Source: Stenotrophomonas indicatrix (GTDB taxonomy: Bacteria; Pseudomonadota; Gammaproteobacteria; Xanthomonadales; Xanthomonadaceae). From it: a DNA stretch of 64,000 bases. Numbering within the stretch: position 1 is the first letter of the stretch; each line of letters begins with the position of its first letter. The position numbers and the translations under genes were made by a program. The notes under the pieces are model-generated. The model was not told where the DNA came from. It did no database searches and saw nothing but the letters and a program-made list of their open reading frames with translations. Shown here in pieces: positions 8,093-16,145 of the stretch. The stretch is taken from assembly GCA_041545745.1 (NCBI GenBank), contig CP168152.1, positions 1,052,001 to 1,116,000 on the forward strand. The letters are read 5' to 3'.

Positions 8093-9118
8093 TCAGCGCA
8101 GCACGCGCATCGGCGCGGCCAGCTCGGCCAGTGCCGGTTTGATCCGCATGTCCAGCAACTGCTGCAACGGCGCCAGCTCGCGGTAGCGCGGCAACACCTC
8201 ATCCAGGTAGGCGATGAAGCGCGGCGCGTCGTCCAGGTAATGGCCCTTGTTGTCGCGGTAGCGCAGGCGGCAGAACAGGCCGAGGATCTTCACGTGGCGC
8301 TGGATGCCCATCCAGTCGGCATCGCGCAGGAAGGTGGCACGGTCAGGCACCGGCAGGCCGGCATCGCATGCGCGCTGGTGATACTGCGCCAGCCATTCGT
8401 CCACGCGCTGCAGCGGCCAGCTCAGGAAGGCATCCTTGAACAGACTCACCGCGTCGTAGGCGATCGGGCCACGCACCAGGTCCTGGAAATCCAGCACGGC
8501 CGGGCCGTCCTCCACCGGCATCAGGTTGCGCGGCATGTAGTCGCGGTGGGTCATCAGTTGCGCCTGGCCCAGCGCGTTGCCCATCAGTCGACGGTGAACC
8601 AGCTGCAGGCCTTCGATCTCGCCGCAGTCCAGTTCAAGGCCAAGATGACGCTGCAGGAACCACTCATCGAACAGGCCGGCGTCACGCTGCAGCAGCGCTT
8701 CGCCGAACTGGCCGAAATCGGCCGGCACCGGGATCGCCTGCAGGCGCAGCAGCTGTTCGATGGAGCGGCTGAACCACTCGTCGGCATTGCGTTCGTCGAG
8801 GATCTTCGCCAGCGTCGGGCCGCCCAGGTCTTCCAGCAGCAGGAAGCCGGCGTCGAGGTCCTGGGCAAGCAAGGTGGGCACGCGCAGGCCGTGATCGTGC
8901 AGCAGGCCGCGCATGCGCAGCCACGGCGTGGGGTCTTCCAGCCCCGGCGGGGCATCCATGACGATGTGGCTGCCGAGCTGGCTGGTGGTGCGCCAGTAGC
9001 TGCGCATGCCAGCGTCGACCGAAGCGCGTTCGACCACGGCGTTGCCATCGTCCAGCTGGGTACGGGCCCACTGCAGGCGTTGTGCGCTGCGCTGGGGATC
9101 AGAGGCGGGTTCGGTCAT
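8093..9118 (-). CDS. amgK: Anomeric MurNAc/GlcNAc kinase AmgK
   Basis: 341-residue aminoglycoside-phosphotransferase-fold kinase that phosphorylates the C1 hydroxyl of MurNAc (and GlcNAc), supplying MurU. The catalytic HRD is at residues 191-193 (MTHRDYMPRN) and the metal-binding DFQD at 210-213; LLLEDLGGPTL (hinge) is near residue 93. Located directly upstream of murU, it completes the cell-wall recycling shortcut. An alternative reading as an antibiotic kinase is unlikely given the partner gene. Confidence 0.93.
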   Translation of the reverse strand: MTEPASDPQRSAQRLQWARTQLDDGNAVVERASVDAGMRSYWRTTSQLGSHIVMDAPPGLEDPTPWLRMRGLLHDHGLRVPTLLAQDLDAGFLLLEDLGGPTLAKILDERNADEWFSRSIEQLLRLQAIPVPADFGQFGEALLQRDAGLFDEWFLQRHLGLELDCGEIEGLQLVHRRLMGNALGQAQLMTHRDYMPRNLMPVEDGPAVLDFQDLVRGPIAYDAVSLFKDAFLSWPLQRVDEWLAQYHQRACDAGLPVPDRATFLRDADWMGIQRHVKILGLFCRLRYRDNKGHYLDDAPRFIAYLDEVLPRYRELAPLQQLLDMRIKPALAELAAPMRVLR

Positions 9119-9181
9119 GCAGGCATATCCGGGCGCGCCGGGCGCGCCAACGTCGGGGACAGAATGGGAAGGGGGGGCGGC

Positions 9182-9451
9182 TCAGCGGCGGCCGCTGAAC
9201 AGGCGCAGGATCGCCAGCACGACAACCGCGCCCACGACCGCGCCGAGGAAGCCGGCCGGTTCACCGGGTGCGTACCAGCCCATGTACTGGCCGAACCAGC
9301 CGGCCAGCAGCGCGCCGATGATGCCCAGCACGATGGTCAACAGGCAGCCCATGCGGTTGTTGCCGGGCATGAAAAAGCGTCCCAGCAGGCCGACGAAGAA
9401 GCCGACCAGGATGATGTAGAGCCAGCTGGTGCTGCCAAACAGACCGTTCAT
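9182..9451 (-). CDS. GlsB/YeaQ/YmgE family stress-response membrane protein
   Basis: 89 residues, almost entirely hydrophobic, with three helices and Gly-rich segments (VGFFVGLLGRFFMPGNNRMG, then GIIGALLAGWFGQYMG, then GAVVGAVVVLAILRLF). This is the pattern of the transglycosylase-associated/YeaQ family, small inner membrane proteins often induced by stress. The catalytic implication of the old family name is not supported. It stands alone between the amgK unit and the peptidase gene. Confidence 0.88.
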   Translation of the reverse strand: MNGLFGSTSWLYIILVGFFVGLLGRFFMPGNNRMGCLLTIVLGIIGALLAGWFGQYMGWYAPGEPAGFLGAVVGAVVVLAILRLFSGRR

Positions 9452-9520
9452 GCAATCAGTGCTCTCGAAGGATGGACGCAGCCTAGCAAGGCCGGGCTGC
9501 GTCCGTCACTGCGTGCTGGA

Positions 9521-11014
9521 TCAGCAGCAGCCGTGGTCGCCGTTGCGGGTGCCACTGTCGGCGGCCACCGGCGAACCGCTGGTCTCGCCACGCAGGCTTG
9601 CCGCGTAGTGCTCGCTGATCACCTTGGACACGCACGAGGTGACCTTCTTGCCCATCGGAATGTGCAGGAACTCGTTCGGGCCGTGGGCGTTGGAGTGCGG
9701 GCCGAGCACGCCGGTGATCATGAACTGGGCGCCCGGGAACTTCTCGCCCAGCATGCCCATGAACGGGATCGAGCCGCCTTCGCCCATGTACATCGCCGGC
9801 TTGCCGAAGAAGGTCTGGCTGGCATCGTCGATGGCCTTGGTCAGCCACGGTGCCATCGCCGGCGCGTTCCAGCCGGTGGAGGCCTTTTCCAGGTCCAGGG
9901 TGACCTGCGCGCCGTTCGGCGGATCGCGCAGCAGTGCTTCCTTCAGCAGTTCGCCGCAGGTCTTGCCATCGGCAGTCGGCGGCAGGCGCAGCGACAGCTT
10001 CACCGCGGTATGCGGGCGCAGCACGTTGCCGGCCGATTCCAGCGGCGGCATGCCGCCGATGCCGGTTACCGACAGGGCCGGGCGCCAGGTGCGGTTGAGC
10101 ACCAGCTCGGTCAGGTCGTCGTTCATCGGCGTGAGGCCGTCGACCAGCGGGAATTTCTCGAAGATCGCGGTATCGACCACATCGGCGGCGCGCTTGGCCT
10201 GCTCCAGGCGCTCGGCCGGGATCTCTACGTTCATGCCCTCGATCAGGATGCGGCCGGTGTCCTGGTCCTCGATGCGCGACAGCAGCTGGCGCAGCAGGCG
10301 GAAGCTGGACGGCACCACGCCGGAGGCATCACCGGAGTGCACGCCTTCGTTGAGCACCTTCACCGAGAAGTTGCCGCCGGTCAGGCCGCGCAGCGAGGTG
10401 GTGCACCACAGCTGGTCGTAGTTGGCGCAACCCGAATCCAGGCAGACCACCAGCGACGGCTTGCCGATGCGGTCAGCCAAGTGGTCGACGTAGGCCGGCA
10501 GGTCGTAGCTGCCCGACTCTTCACAGGCTTCGATCAGTACCACGCAGCGGGCATGCGGCAGGCCCTGGGCCTGCAGCGCCAGCACCGCGGCCAGCGAGCC
10601 GAAGATGGCGTAACCGTCATCGGCGCCGCCACGGCCATACAGCTTGTCGCCGCGCAGGACCGGGGTCCACGGGCCGAGGTCGTCGTCCCAGCCGGTCATC
10701 TCAGGCTGCTTGTCCAGGTGGCCGTAGAGCAGGATGGTGTCGTCGCCGGTTTCGGCGCCGGTAGCCGGAATTTCCAGCAGAATCAGCGGGGTACGGCCTT
10801 CCAGGCGCACCACCTCGACCTTCAGGCCGGGCAGTTCCTGCGCCTTGGCCCAGGTTTCCATCAGGGTGACCGCCTGCTCCATGTAGCCGTTCTGCACCCA
10901 ATTGGCGTCGAACATCGGCGACTTGTTGGGAATGCGGATGTAGTCGACCAACTGCGGGACGATTTCGCTGTCCCACTTGTCATTGACGAATTGGCCGAGC
11001 TTGGCGCTGTCCAT
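9521..11014 (-). CDS. M20 family dipeptidase/metallopeptidase
   Basis: About 497 residues if started at MDSAKLGQFV (GGAG 6 bases upstream); the ATG at 11032 (MQPEFQ, with AGGA upstream) or at 11047 are alternatives. Zinc-peptidase signatures are visible: YGHLDKQPE (His99, Asp101), the bridging Asp in GGADDGYA (residue 132), EACEESGS (Glu166/167, general base and ligand) and NEFLHIP near the C-terminus. The family cleaves dipeptides or short peptides. It is monocistronic and divergent from the ComEA-like gene. The C-terminal tail ends NGDHGCC, an odd Cys pair. Confidence 0.92.
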   Translation of the reverse strand: MDSAKLGQFVNDKWDSEIVPQLVDYIRIPNKSPMFDANWVQNGYMEQAVTLMETWAKAQELPGLKVEVVRLEGRTPLILLEIPATGAETGDDTILLYGHLDKQPEMTGWDDDLGPWTPVLRGDKLYGRGGADDGYAIFGSLAAVLALQAQGLPHARCVVLIEACEESGSYDLPAYVDHLADRIGKPSLVVCLDSGCANYDQLWCTTSLRGLTGGNFSVKVLNEGVHSGDASGVVPSSFRLLRQLLSRIEDQDTGRILIEGMNVEIPAERLEQAKRAADVVDTAIFEKFPLVDGLTPMNDDLTELVLNRTWRPALSVTGIGGMPPLESAGNVLRPHTAVKLSLRLPPTADGKTCGELLKEALLRDPPNGAQVTLDLEKASTGWNAPAMAPWLTKAIDDASQTFFGKPAMYMGEGGSIPFMGMLGEKFPGAQFMITGVLGPHSNAHGPNEFLHIPMGKKVTSCVSKVISEHYAASLRGETSGSPVAADSGTRNGDHGCC

Positions 11015-11212
11015 CTGAAACTCCGGTTGCATGGCTGATCCTGACATTCTACGCCTCGGCCAAGGGTAGGGTTTTCCCTACATCACGTCGGGTATTTGGC
11101 TGGCTTTTAGAAATCCGTGAACCCGATACGCTGTGTACATGTGGTGACGGACACTGTTTCGACCGACGGGATTGCCGGTCGGGACGGTCAGAACCACAAG
11201 GAGATATACGTC

Positions 11213-11539
11213 GTGCCTTGGTTTGTCGTGTTTAGGGCGCTGGTGCTGGGAGTGTGGATCGCGGGAGCGCAAGCTGCCGAGCCGATTGACATCAACCGGG
11301 CCGATGCCCAGGCGCTGCAGCAGGGATTGACGATGGTCGGGGCCACCAAGGCCGCGGCGATCGTCGAGCACCGGCGCAGACACGGCCCGTTTCACCGCGT
11401 CGAGGACCTGACGCAGGTTAAAGGGATAGGGACATCGATCGTCGAACGGAATCGACGGCGGATCACCGTTGGCAACACGATGTTGCCTGCGGATCCGGTA
11501 CCCGGATCGGTACCGGTGCGAACCGTACCCAGGCGCTGA
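11213..11539 (+). CDS. ComEA-like helix-hairpin-helix DNA-binding exported protein
   Basis: 108 residues from a GTG start preceded by the very strong ribosome site AAGGAGATATAC; the longer upstream frame lacks such a site. A signal peptide (FVVFRALVLGVWIAGAQA) is followed by the ComEA core: IDINRADAQALQQGL, VGATKAAAIVEHRRRHGPFHRVEDLTQVKGIG. ComEA binds incoming double-stranded DNA in the periplasm during natural transformation, but short homologues also exist without competence genes, and none lie nearby. A Pro/Arg-rich tail closes the protein. It immediately precedes the regulatory RNA gene. Confidence 0.85.
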   Translation: MPWFVVFRALVLGVWIAGAQAAEPIDINRADAQALQQGLTMVGATKAAAIVEHRRRHGPFHRVEDLTQVKGIGTSIVERNRRRITVGNTMLPADPVPGSVPVRTVPRR

Positions 11540-11540
11540 C

Positions 11541-11814
11541 AACAGGAAACGTCGGGACCGGCAGGATGCAGGTCCACTGGCTGCGGACAGGATGCCCGTA
11601 ACCACCGACCGTCGCAGGGATGCGGCACCAATCACCAGGATGGTGGCATCACAGACCTGTGGAAGGGGCTGAGATACAAACAGGACAGACGCGGCCGCGT
11701 GCAGGATGCAACGCCGCCCCCGCTTCGCAGGATGCGAGGGGGTGGCAGCAGGCCGACAGGGACGTGACGATTGCCCGGTACGACACATGGCTGTGTCGCC
11801 GGGCAATTTCTTTT
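11541..11814 (+). ncRNA. Probable RsmA/CsrA-sequestering small RNA (multi-hairpin, GGA loops)
   Basis: An intergenic transcript is inferred from structure. At least six hairpins present GGA in the loop: 11555-11575 (GGACC..AGGAT..GGTCC), 11584-11598 (CGG/CCG), 11613-11624 (CGCA-GGGA-TGCG), 11633-11645 (CACC-AGGAT-GGTG), 11691-11717 (GCGGC outer arm, TGC-AGGAT-GCA apex) and 11717-11742 (CCCCC/GGGGG with TCGC-AGGAT-GCGA apex). Further unpaired ACAGGA sites lie at 11543, 11680 and 11757. A strong intrinsic terminator ends it at 11814. This is the architecture of RsmY/RsmZ/CsrB RNAs, which titrate RsmA. The 5' end is not defined; an imperfect palindrome at 11509-11529 lies near the likely promoter. 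I cannot match it to a named RNA family. Confidence 0.8.
11770..11814 (+). terminator. Intrinsic terminator of the small RNA
   Basis: ATTGCCCGG pairs with CCGGGCAAT and CGACACA with TGTGTCG (16 base pairs with one 2-base bulge), loop TGGC, followed by TTCTTTT. It is the strongest terminator-like structure in the window and ends 63 bases before the L,D-transpeptidase gene. Confidence 0.93.
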
Positions 11815-11877
11815 GGCGCAGCCACCACGCGCCCATGGTGTACGGTGAGGCCATTCGCATGGAATGGAACCTGCTGG

Positions 11878-12945
11878 ATGCACCTGCACCGTTTGACCCT
11901 GATGCTCGCCGCCGCGCTGGCACTGCCCTGCGCCGCGCACGCGGCCGCACCCTCCAAGCCGGTCGCGACGACGACGTCCGAAGTGCGCGGGCCGACCGAC
12001 CTCAAGCCCGGCGAGTACCTGTGGCATCCGGAAGTTTCGCCGGCCGGGCCGATCGTGCTGGTGGTGAGCCTGGATGAGCAACGGGCCTACGTGTACCGCA
12101 ACGGCATCGCCATCGGCCTGACCACGATCAGCTCGGGCAAGATCGGCCATGAGACGCCGACCGGTGTGTTCACCATCCTGCAGAAGGACAAGGACCACCG
12201 TTCCAACCTCTACAACAGCGCACCCATGCCGTACATGCAGCGGCTGACCTGGGACGGTATCGCGCTTCACGGCGGCAGCCTGCCCGGGCACCCGGCCTCG
12301 CATGGCTGCGTGCGCCTGCCGCAGGCCTTCGCCCAGAAGCTGTTCAGCGAAACCAAACGCGGCGATACGGTGGTGGTGGCCGATGCCAAGAGCGCGCCGA
12401 TGACGCTGGCCTATCCGGCCGTGCTGGCGCCGGTGAATGCGCGCGGACAGGCCCTGCCGGAAGGCGAGGCCGGCGCCCCGGACAAGGCGTGGTGGGATGA
12501 TGCGGCCGCCCCCAGCGGTCAGGTCGGCATCCTGGTCAGCCTGCACGACCAGCGCCTGTACGTGCTGCGCGACGGGGTGATGATCGGTGAGTCGCCGTTG
12601 AAGGCCGACGCGCTGCCGGCGTTCCAGGGCACCACTCTGTTCGTGATGGGCCAGGGCTACAGCGATACGCCCAGCCCGCTTGATGCGCAGCAGCGCCTGC
12701 ACCAGTGGACGGCCTATCCGTTGTTGGGCCAGGACCGCGCCCAGGCCACGCCGGACCTGCTGGCCACCCCATCGCTGCCGATGGCGCTGCCGGCCGATTT
12801 CGCCCGCCAGCTGTACCAGGTGCTGGTGCCGGGTACGACCCTGCTGGTCACCTCGCTGCCGGCGGTGCGCCCAAGCGCGGCTGAATCGGGTATGCAGCCG
12901 GTCTTGGAATCGGAGCCGCCAGCGTCCACCCTCAAGGGATCCTGA
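11878..12945 (+). CDS. L,D-transpeptidase (YkuD) with a degenerate second repeat
   Basis: 355 residues with signal peptide (hydrophobic core 6-16, AHA cleavage near 22). The YkuD domain (about 50-175) carries the catalytic ASHGCVRLP motif with nucleophile Cys144 and the upstream LHGGSLPG His. Such enzymes cross-link peptidoglycan through meso-DAP or attach proteins to it in the periplasm. The second half (about 220-330) repeats the opening pattern of the domain: VSLHDQRLYVLRDGVMIG mirrors VSLDEQRAYVYRNGIAIG, but it lacks the His and Cys, so it looks like a catalytically dead duplicate. The start at 11878 has only a weak ribosome site. It lies 63 bases after the small-RNA terminator. Confidence 0.9.
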   Translation: MHLHRLTLMLAAALALPCAAHAAAPSKPVATTTSEVRGPTDLKPGEYLWHPEVSPAGPIVLVVSLDEQRAYVYRNGIAIGLTTISSGKIGHETPTGVFTILQKDKDHRSNLYNSAPMPYMQRLTWDGIALHGGSLPGHPASHGCVRLPQAFAQKLFSETKRGDTVVVADAKSAPMTLAYPAVLAPVNARGQALPEGEAGAPDKAWWDDAAAPSGQVGILVSLHDQRLYVLRDGVMIGESPLKADALPAFQGTTLFVMGQGYSDTPSPLDAQQRLHQWTAYPLLGQDRAQATPDLLATPSLPMALPADFARQLYQVLVPGTTLLVTSLPAVRPSAAESGMQPVLESEPPASTLKGS

Positions 12946-12962
12946 GACCTCCCTGCGTGCCC

Positions 12963-13691
12963 ATGTCTGCTTTCCGCCTGTGCTGGCTGGCCGCCCTTGG
13001 TCTGCTTGCGACCACTGCCAGTGCCCCGGCCGGGGCACGGACGCGTGTCGCCACAGCGATCAGCGCCGACGATCTCGCTGCGCAGTTGGCACGTACCGCG
13101 CCGAAGGCCGACCGTCGGGTTCTGCAGTTGGCCGCCCACGCCATGCGCTGCGCGCTGCAGCGACCGGAACTGGGTGTCAGCGGTGAGCGCCTGAGCGTGA
13201 TCGATTACTCGCGGCCGTCCACCGAGCCGCGGATGTGGGTCTTCGACCTGGCCCGCCAGCGGCTGTTGTTCGAGGAGTGGGTGGCGCACGGCCGCAACAG
13301 TGGCGAGAACCGCACCGAGCATTTCTCCAACCGCGATGGCAGCTTCATGTCCAGCCTCGGCGCGTTCACCGCGCAGGAAACCTACATGGGTGGCAACGGC
13401 TATTCGCTGCGCCTGGCAGGGTTGGAGCCGGGTTTCAATGATCGTGCACGCGAGCGCGCCATCGTCATCCACGGTGCGCCGTATGTGAATCCCTCCACCG
13501 CACAGTTGCAGGGGCGGTTGGGGCGCAGTCTCGGCTGTCCGGCGGTGCGGTTGTCGGTGGCCAAGCCGCTGATCGACGCGCTGCGGGGCGGCACGATGGT
13601 GTTCGCGTACTACCCTGACCAGGACTGGCTCAAGCACTCGCAGCTGCTGGGTGGCGATTGCGGTACGGCGGCGGGTATTGCAACGCGGTGA
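12963..13691 (+). CDS. Murein L,D-transpeptidase catalytic domain protein (YkuD_2 type)
   Basis: About 242 residues, starting at ATG 12963 (a GTG two codons earlier is possible). A signal peptide precedes the domain. Motifs WVFDLARQRLLFEEWVAHGRNSG, IVIHGAPYVNP and SLGCPAVR (Cys192 as probable nucleophile) identify the YkuD_2 family. It begins 17 bases after the previous L,D-transpeptidase gene, so the two very different L,D-transpeptidases are probably cotranscribed. The family's exact substrate is not established; a periplasmic role on peptidoglycan is expected. Confidence 0.88.
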   Translation: MSAFRLCWLAALGLLATTASAPAGARTRVATAISADDLAAQLARTAPKADRRVLQLAAHAMRCALQRPELGVSGERLSVIDYSRPSTEPRMWVFDLARQRLLFEEWVAHGRNSGENRTEHFSNRDGSFMSSLGAFTAQETYMGGNGYSLRLAGLEPGFNDRARERAIVIHGAPYVNPSTAQLQGRLGRSLGCPAVRLSVAKPLIDALRGGTMVFAYYPDQDWLKHSQLLGGDCGTAAGIATR

Positions 13692-13725
13692 TGCGTTGTG
13701 GCACGCGGCATGATGCAATGCGCGC

Positions 13726-14334
13726 ATGAACATCGACTCGCTGCTGCAGACCCCGAGCCAGGTTATTTCCAACCTGGACTACCGCCGCGAACGCTGGCGC
13801 AACGGCCTCGGCTGGACCCGCGAGATCCTGCGGTTGCCAGCGCAGGGTGATGACTGGGCGTTGCGCCTGTCAGTGGCCGAAATCGAACAGGACGCCGCGT
13901 TTTCCGCGTTCCCGGGCGTCGAGCGCGAACTGGTACTGCTGCAGGGTAATGGCGTGCGCCTGCGATTCGAGGACGGCCACGTGGCCGAGGTGCTGCCACC
14001 GCATGGCCGCGTGCGTTTTGCCGGCGAAGCAGCGCTGCACGGCGAGCTGGTCGACGGCACCACCCACGATTTCAACCTGATGTGGAAGCGCGGACTGCTG
14101 CAGGCCGAGCTGCTGCACCGGCCATTGGTCGGGCCGATGTTCTTCTTCTGCGAACCAGGTGTGGCGTGGGCCCTGCACCTGTTGGGTGGCCAGGCCACGT
14201 TTGGCACGGACAGCGGATTGCCTGCGATGCAGGCCGGCGATACCGCGTGGTTGGCCGCCGGTGAGCGTCAGCGGCATGCGCTGCAGGGCGGCGGGGAGTT
14301 GCTGGCGATACGGGTGAGCGCTGCGGGCGGCTGA
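13726..14334 (+). CDS. HutD/Ves family protein
   Basis: 202 residues of all-beta cupin-like pattern, with the HutD/Ves signature RRERWRNGLGWTREILRLP at residues 20-38 and an FNLMWKRG block in the middle. HutD accompanies histidine-use operons, Ves in E. coli is a cold-inducible protein of unknown activity; no hut gene is nearby, so no pathway can be assigned. It is separate from the L,D-transpeptidase pair by 34 bases and is followed by tandem GTAG repeats. Confidence 0.85.
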   Translation: MNIDSLLQTPSQVISNLDYRRERWRNGLGWTREILRLPAQGDDWALRLSVAEIEQDAAFSAFPGVERELVLLQGNGVRLRFEDGHVAEVLPPHGRVRFAGEAALHGELVDGTTHDFNLMWKRGLLQAELLHRPLVGPMFFFCEPGVAWALHLLGGQATFGTDSGLPAMQAGDTAWLAAGERQRHALQGGGELLAIRVSAAGG

Positions 14335-14387
14335 GCCATCGTCGGCGCGTGGATGCGGTAGCCGATACCGGGACGTGAAGCCGTTCA

Positions 14388-14466
14388 GTAGATCCACGCC
14401 ATGCGTGGATGTGGCAGCCGATACCGCGGCACGGAGCCGTTCAGTAGATCCACGCCATGCGTGGAT
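14388..14466 (+). repeat. Tandem GTAGATCC SMAG repeats (56-base period)
   Basis: Two identical palindromes GTAGATCCACGCC-ATGCGTGGAT start at 14388 and 14444. The spacer between them (GCAGCCGATACCGCGGCACG.. ending GCCGTTCA) matches the sequence before the first copy (GTAGCCGATACCGGGACGTG.. ending GCCGTTCA), so the whole 56-base unit is duplicated in tandem. A third, truncated unit (GCGTGGATGCGG) begins near 14347. It fills the interval between hutD-like and flavoprotein genes, which converge here. Confidence 0.85.
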
Positions 14467-14540
14467 GTGACGGCCGATAAAGCGCATGGTACGAACCAAG
14501 GTTCGCACCCACCAGGAGGCGGGTTACCCCACACGTTCGC

Positions 14541-16145
14541 TCAATACACGTCGCGCCGGTAACGACCGGCCAGTAGCAGCGCTTCCTTGCCGGCGGCACC
14601 GAGCACCTGCTCGATCACCGCATCCACTGCCGGGGCCATGCCCTGCAGGCTGCCGCAGACCAGGATCGTTGCGCCTTCATCGACCCACTGCTGTAGCGTG
14701 GATGCTTCGGCCAGCAAGCGATCCTGCACGTAGCGGTGCGCGCCGCCATCACGGCTGAATACCGTATCCAGGCGGGTCAGCGCGCCGTTGGCGAGCATCG
14801 CCTGCAGCTCATCGCCGAAGTGGAAATCATGCGAGGCCGAGCGTTCGCCGAACAACAACCAGGTTCGGCCGCCGCCAACGCGTGCGCGTTCGTGCAGGTG
14901 TGCACGCAGGCCCGCGATACCGGTACCGTTGCCGATCAGCAGCAGCGGAACCTCGGTGGCGACACCGTGGAAATTCTCGTTGCGGCGCAGGCGCATCCGC
15001 ACCGGCTCGCCGATGGCGGCGTGGTCGCACAGCCAGCCACTGCCGACGCCCGGTGTGCCATCGGCACGCAGCTGGCGGCGCAGCAGCAGCTCCACCGCAC
15101 CGTCGCCCATCACCGAGGCGATGGAGTATTCGCGATGCGGCAGCGGCTGCAGTGCCGCCAATAATCCAGGCAGATCGCCCGCTGCAACCAATGAAGGCAG
15201 ATGCGAGCGCGCGACGCGGGCGAACAGCGTATCCCCGTCATCCAATACCGTGCCTGCATCGAAGCCCTGCGCATGCAGCCAGTCGCGCGTGCTCTGTTCG
15301 GCATGCTGCGGACCGACCTCGGCGATGTCGCCCGCCTGCCAGTGGGCGCTGCTGTCGGTCGGTGGCTGCAGGCGCAGCCAGTAGACAGGACCACCGACGC
15401 TGCCGGGGTTGAGGTGCATGCGCTGCAGCAGTGTCCACGGCTGGTACTCGGCCGGTGTCCAATCGGGCAGTTCGCTGACGCCGCCGCCGAGCTGGCCGAG
15501 CAGCTGCTGCCAGTGGCGCAAGGCGGCGGGATCGGCGTTGTCGACTTCAATGGCATCGAACAGCGGATGTGCGCCCTGCTGGCGCAGCCAGTCGTGCAGC
15601 TGGTGGCCGAACGCGCAGAAGTGGCCGTAGCTGCGATCACCCAGCGCGAGCACGCCGTACTGCAGGTGGCCCAGGGGCGGCGGCGTGGTCATTACCCGGC
15701 GCAGGAAGGGCAGGGCGTGGTCGGGTGCATCGCCTTCGCCGGTGGTGCTGACGATGAACAGTGCACGCGCGCTGTCCGCAAGCAGGGGCGCATCTACGTC
15801 GTGCAGGCCACGCAGGCGCACCGGCATGCCGGCCGAGCGCAGAGCCTGCGCACTGCGCTCGGCCAGTTCGCGGGCGAAGCCGGTCTGGCTGGACCAGACC
15901 AGCAGCATCGGTTGGTTTTCGCCTTCGGTCGTGTCATCGCGTGGACGGCTGCGCCACCACACCACCGCGCACGCCAGTGAATACAGCGCGGTGGCGGCCA
16001 ATGCGATGCCCCACTGCCGAGACGACGGCGCACCCTGCCACCACGCTTCGCCCAGGTGCAGGCGCAGCAGCGCCCCGCCAATAACGGCCAGCAGGGCAAG
16101 CACCACGACGTTGCCAAAGGTCGCGCGCGAGAAACGCCTGCTCAT
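14541..16145 (-). CDS. Membrane-anchored flavodoxin / NADPH flavoprotein reductase (sulfite-reductase-alpha-like)
   Basis: 534 residues. Two N-terminal membrane helices (about 11-29 and 43-62) precede a flavodoxin domain (LLVWSSQTGFARELAE phosphate loop at about 80; STTGEGDAPDHALPF; LGDRSYGHFCAFG) and an FAD/NADP domain (REYSIAS for FAD; LLIGNGTGIAGLRAHL and a C-terminal RRDVY end). This is the P450-reductase/CysJ architecture reduced in length. In the cluster it would pass NADPH electrons via FAD/FMN to the PepSY/DUF2271 partners for ferric-siderophore reduction; that role is inferred from neighbours. It overlaps apbE by 4 bases. Confidence 0.9.
   Translation of the reverse strand: MSRRFSRATFGNVVVLALLAVIGGALLRLHLGEAWWQGAPSSRQWGIALAATALYSLACAVVWWRSRPRDDTTEGENQPMLLVWSSQTGFARELAERSAQALRSAGMPVRLRGLHDVDAPLLADSARALFIVSTTGEGDAPDHALPFLRRVMTTPPPLGHLQYGVLALGDRSYGHFCAFGHQLHDWLRQQGAHPLFDAIEVDNADPAALRHWQQLLGQLGGGVSELPDWTPAEYQPWTLLQRMHLNPGSVGGPVYWLRLQPPTDSSAHWQAGDIAEVGPQHAEQSTRDWLHAQGFDAGTVLDDGDTLFARVARSHLPSLVAAGDLPGLLAALQPLPHREYSIASVMGDGAVELLLRRQLRADGTPGVGSGWLCDHAAIGEPVRMRLRRNENFHGVATEVPLLLIGNGTGIAGLRAHLHERARVGGGRTWLLFGERSASHDFHFGDELQAMLANGALTRLDTVFSRDGGAHRYVQDRLLAEASTLQQWVDEGATILVCGSLQGMAPAVDAVIEQVLGAAGKEALLLAGRYRRDVY

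Noticed and set aside
7985..11038. Long + strand frame opposite amgK and the M20 peptidase
   Set aside because: Shadow of certain genes; composition is His/Gln/Arg-rich without any domain.
11117..11212. Longer N-terminus for the ComEA-like protein
   Set aside because: The strong ribosome site and signal peptide place the start at 11213.
11200..11215. AAGGAGATATAC identical to the T7 gene 10 leader, suggesting vector DNA
   Set aside because: It is a short match to an ideal Shine-Dalgarno and the surroundings are native; no T7 promoter or other vector features.
14388..14466. CRISPR-like tandem repeat
   Set aside because: Only two units and the spacer is itself duplicated.
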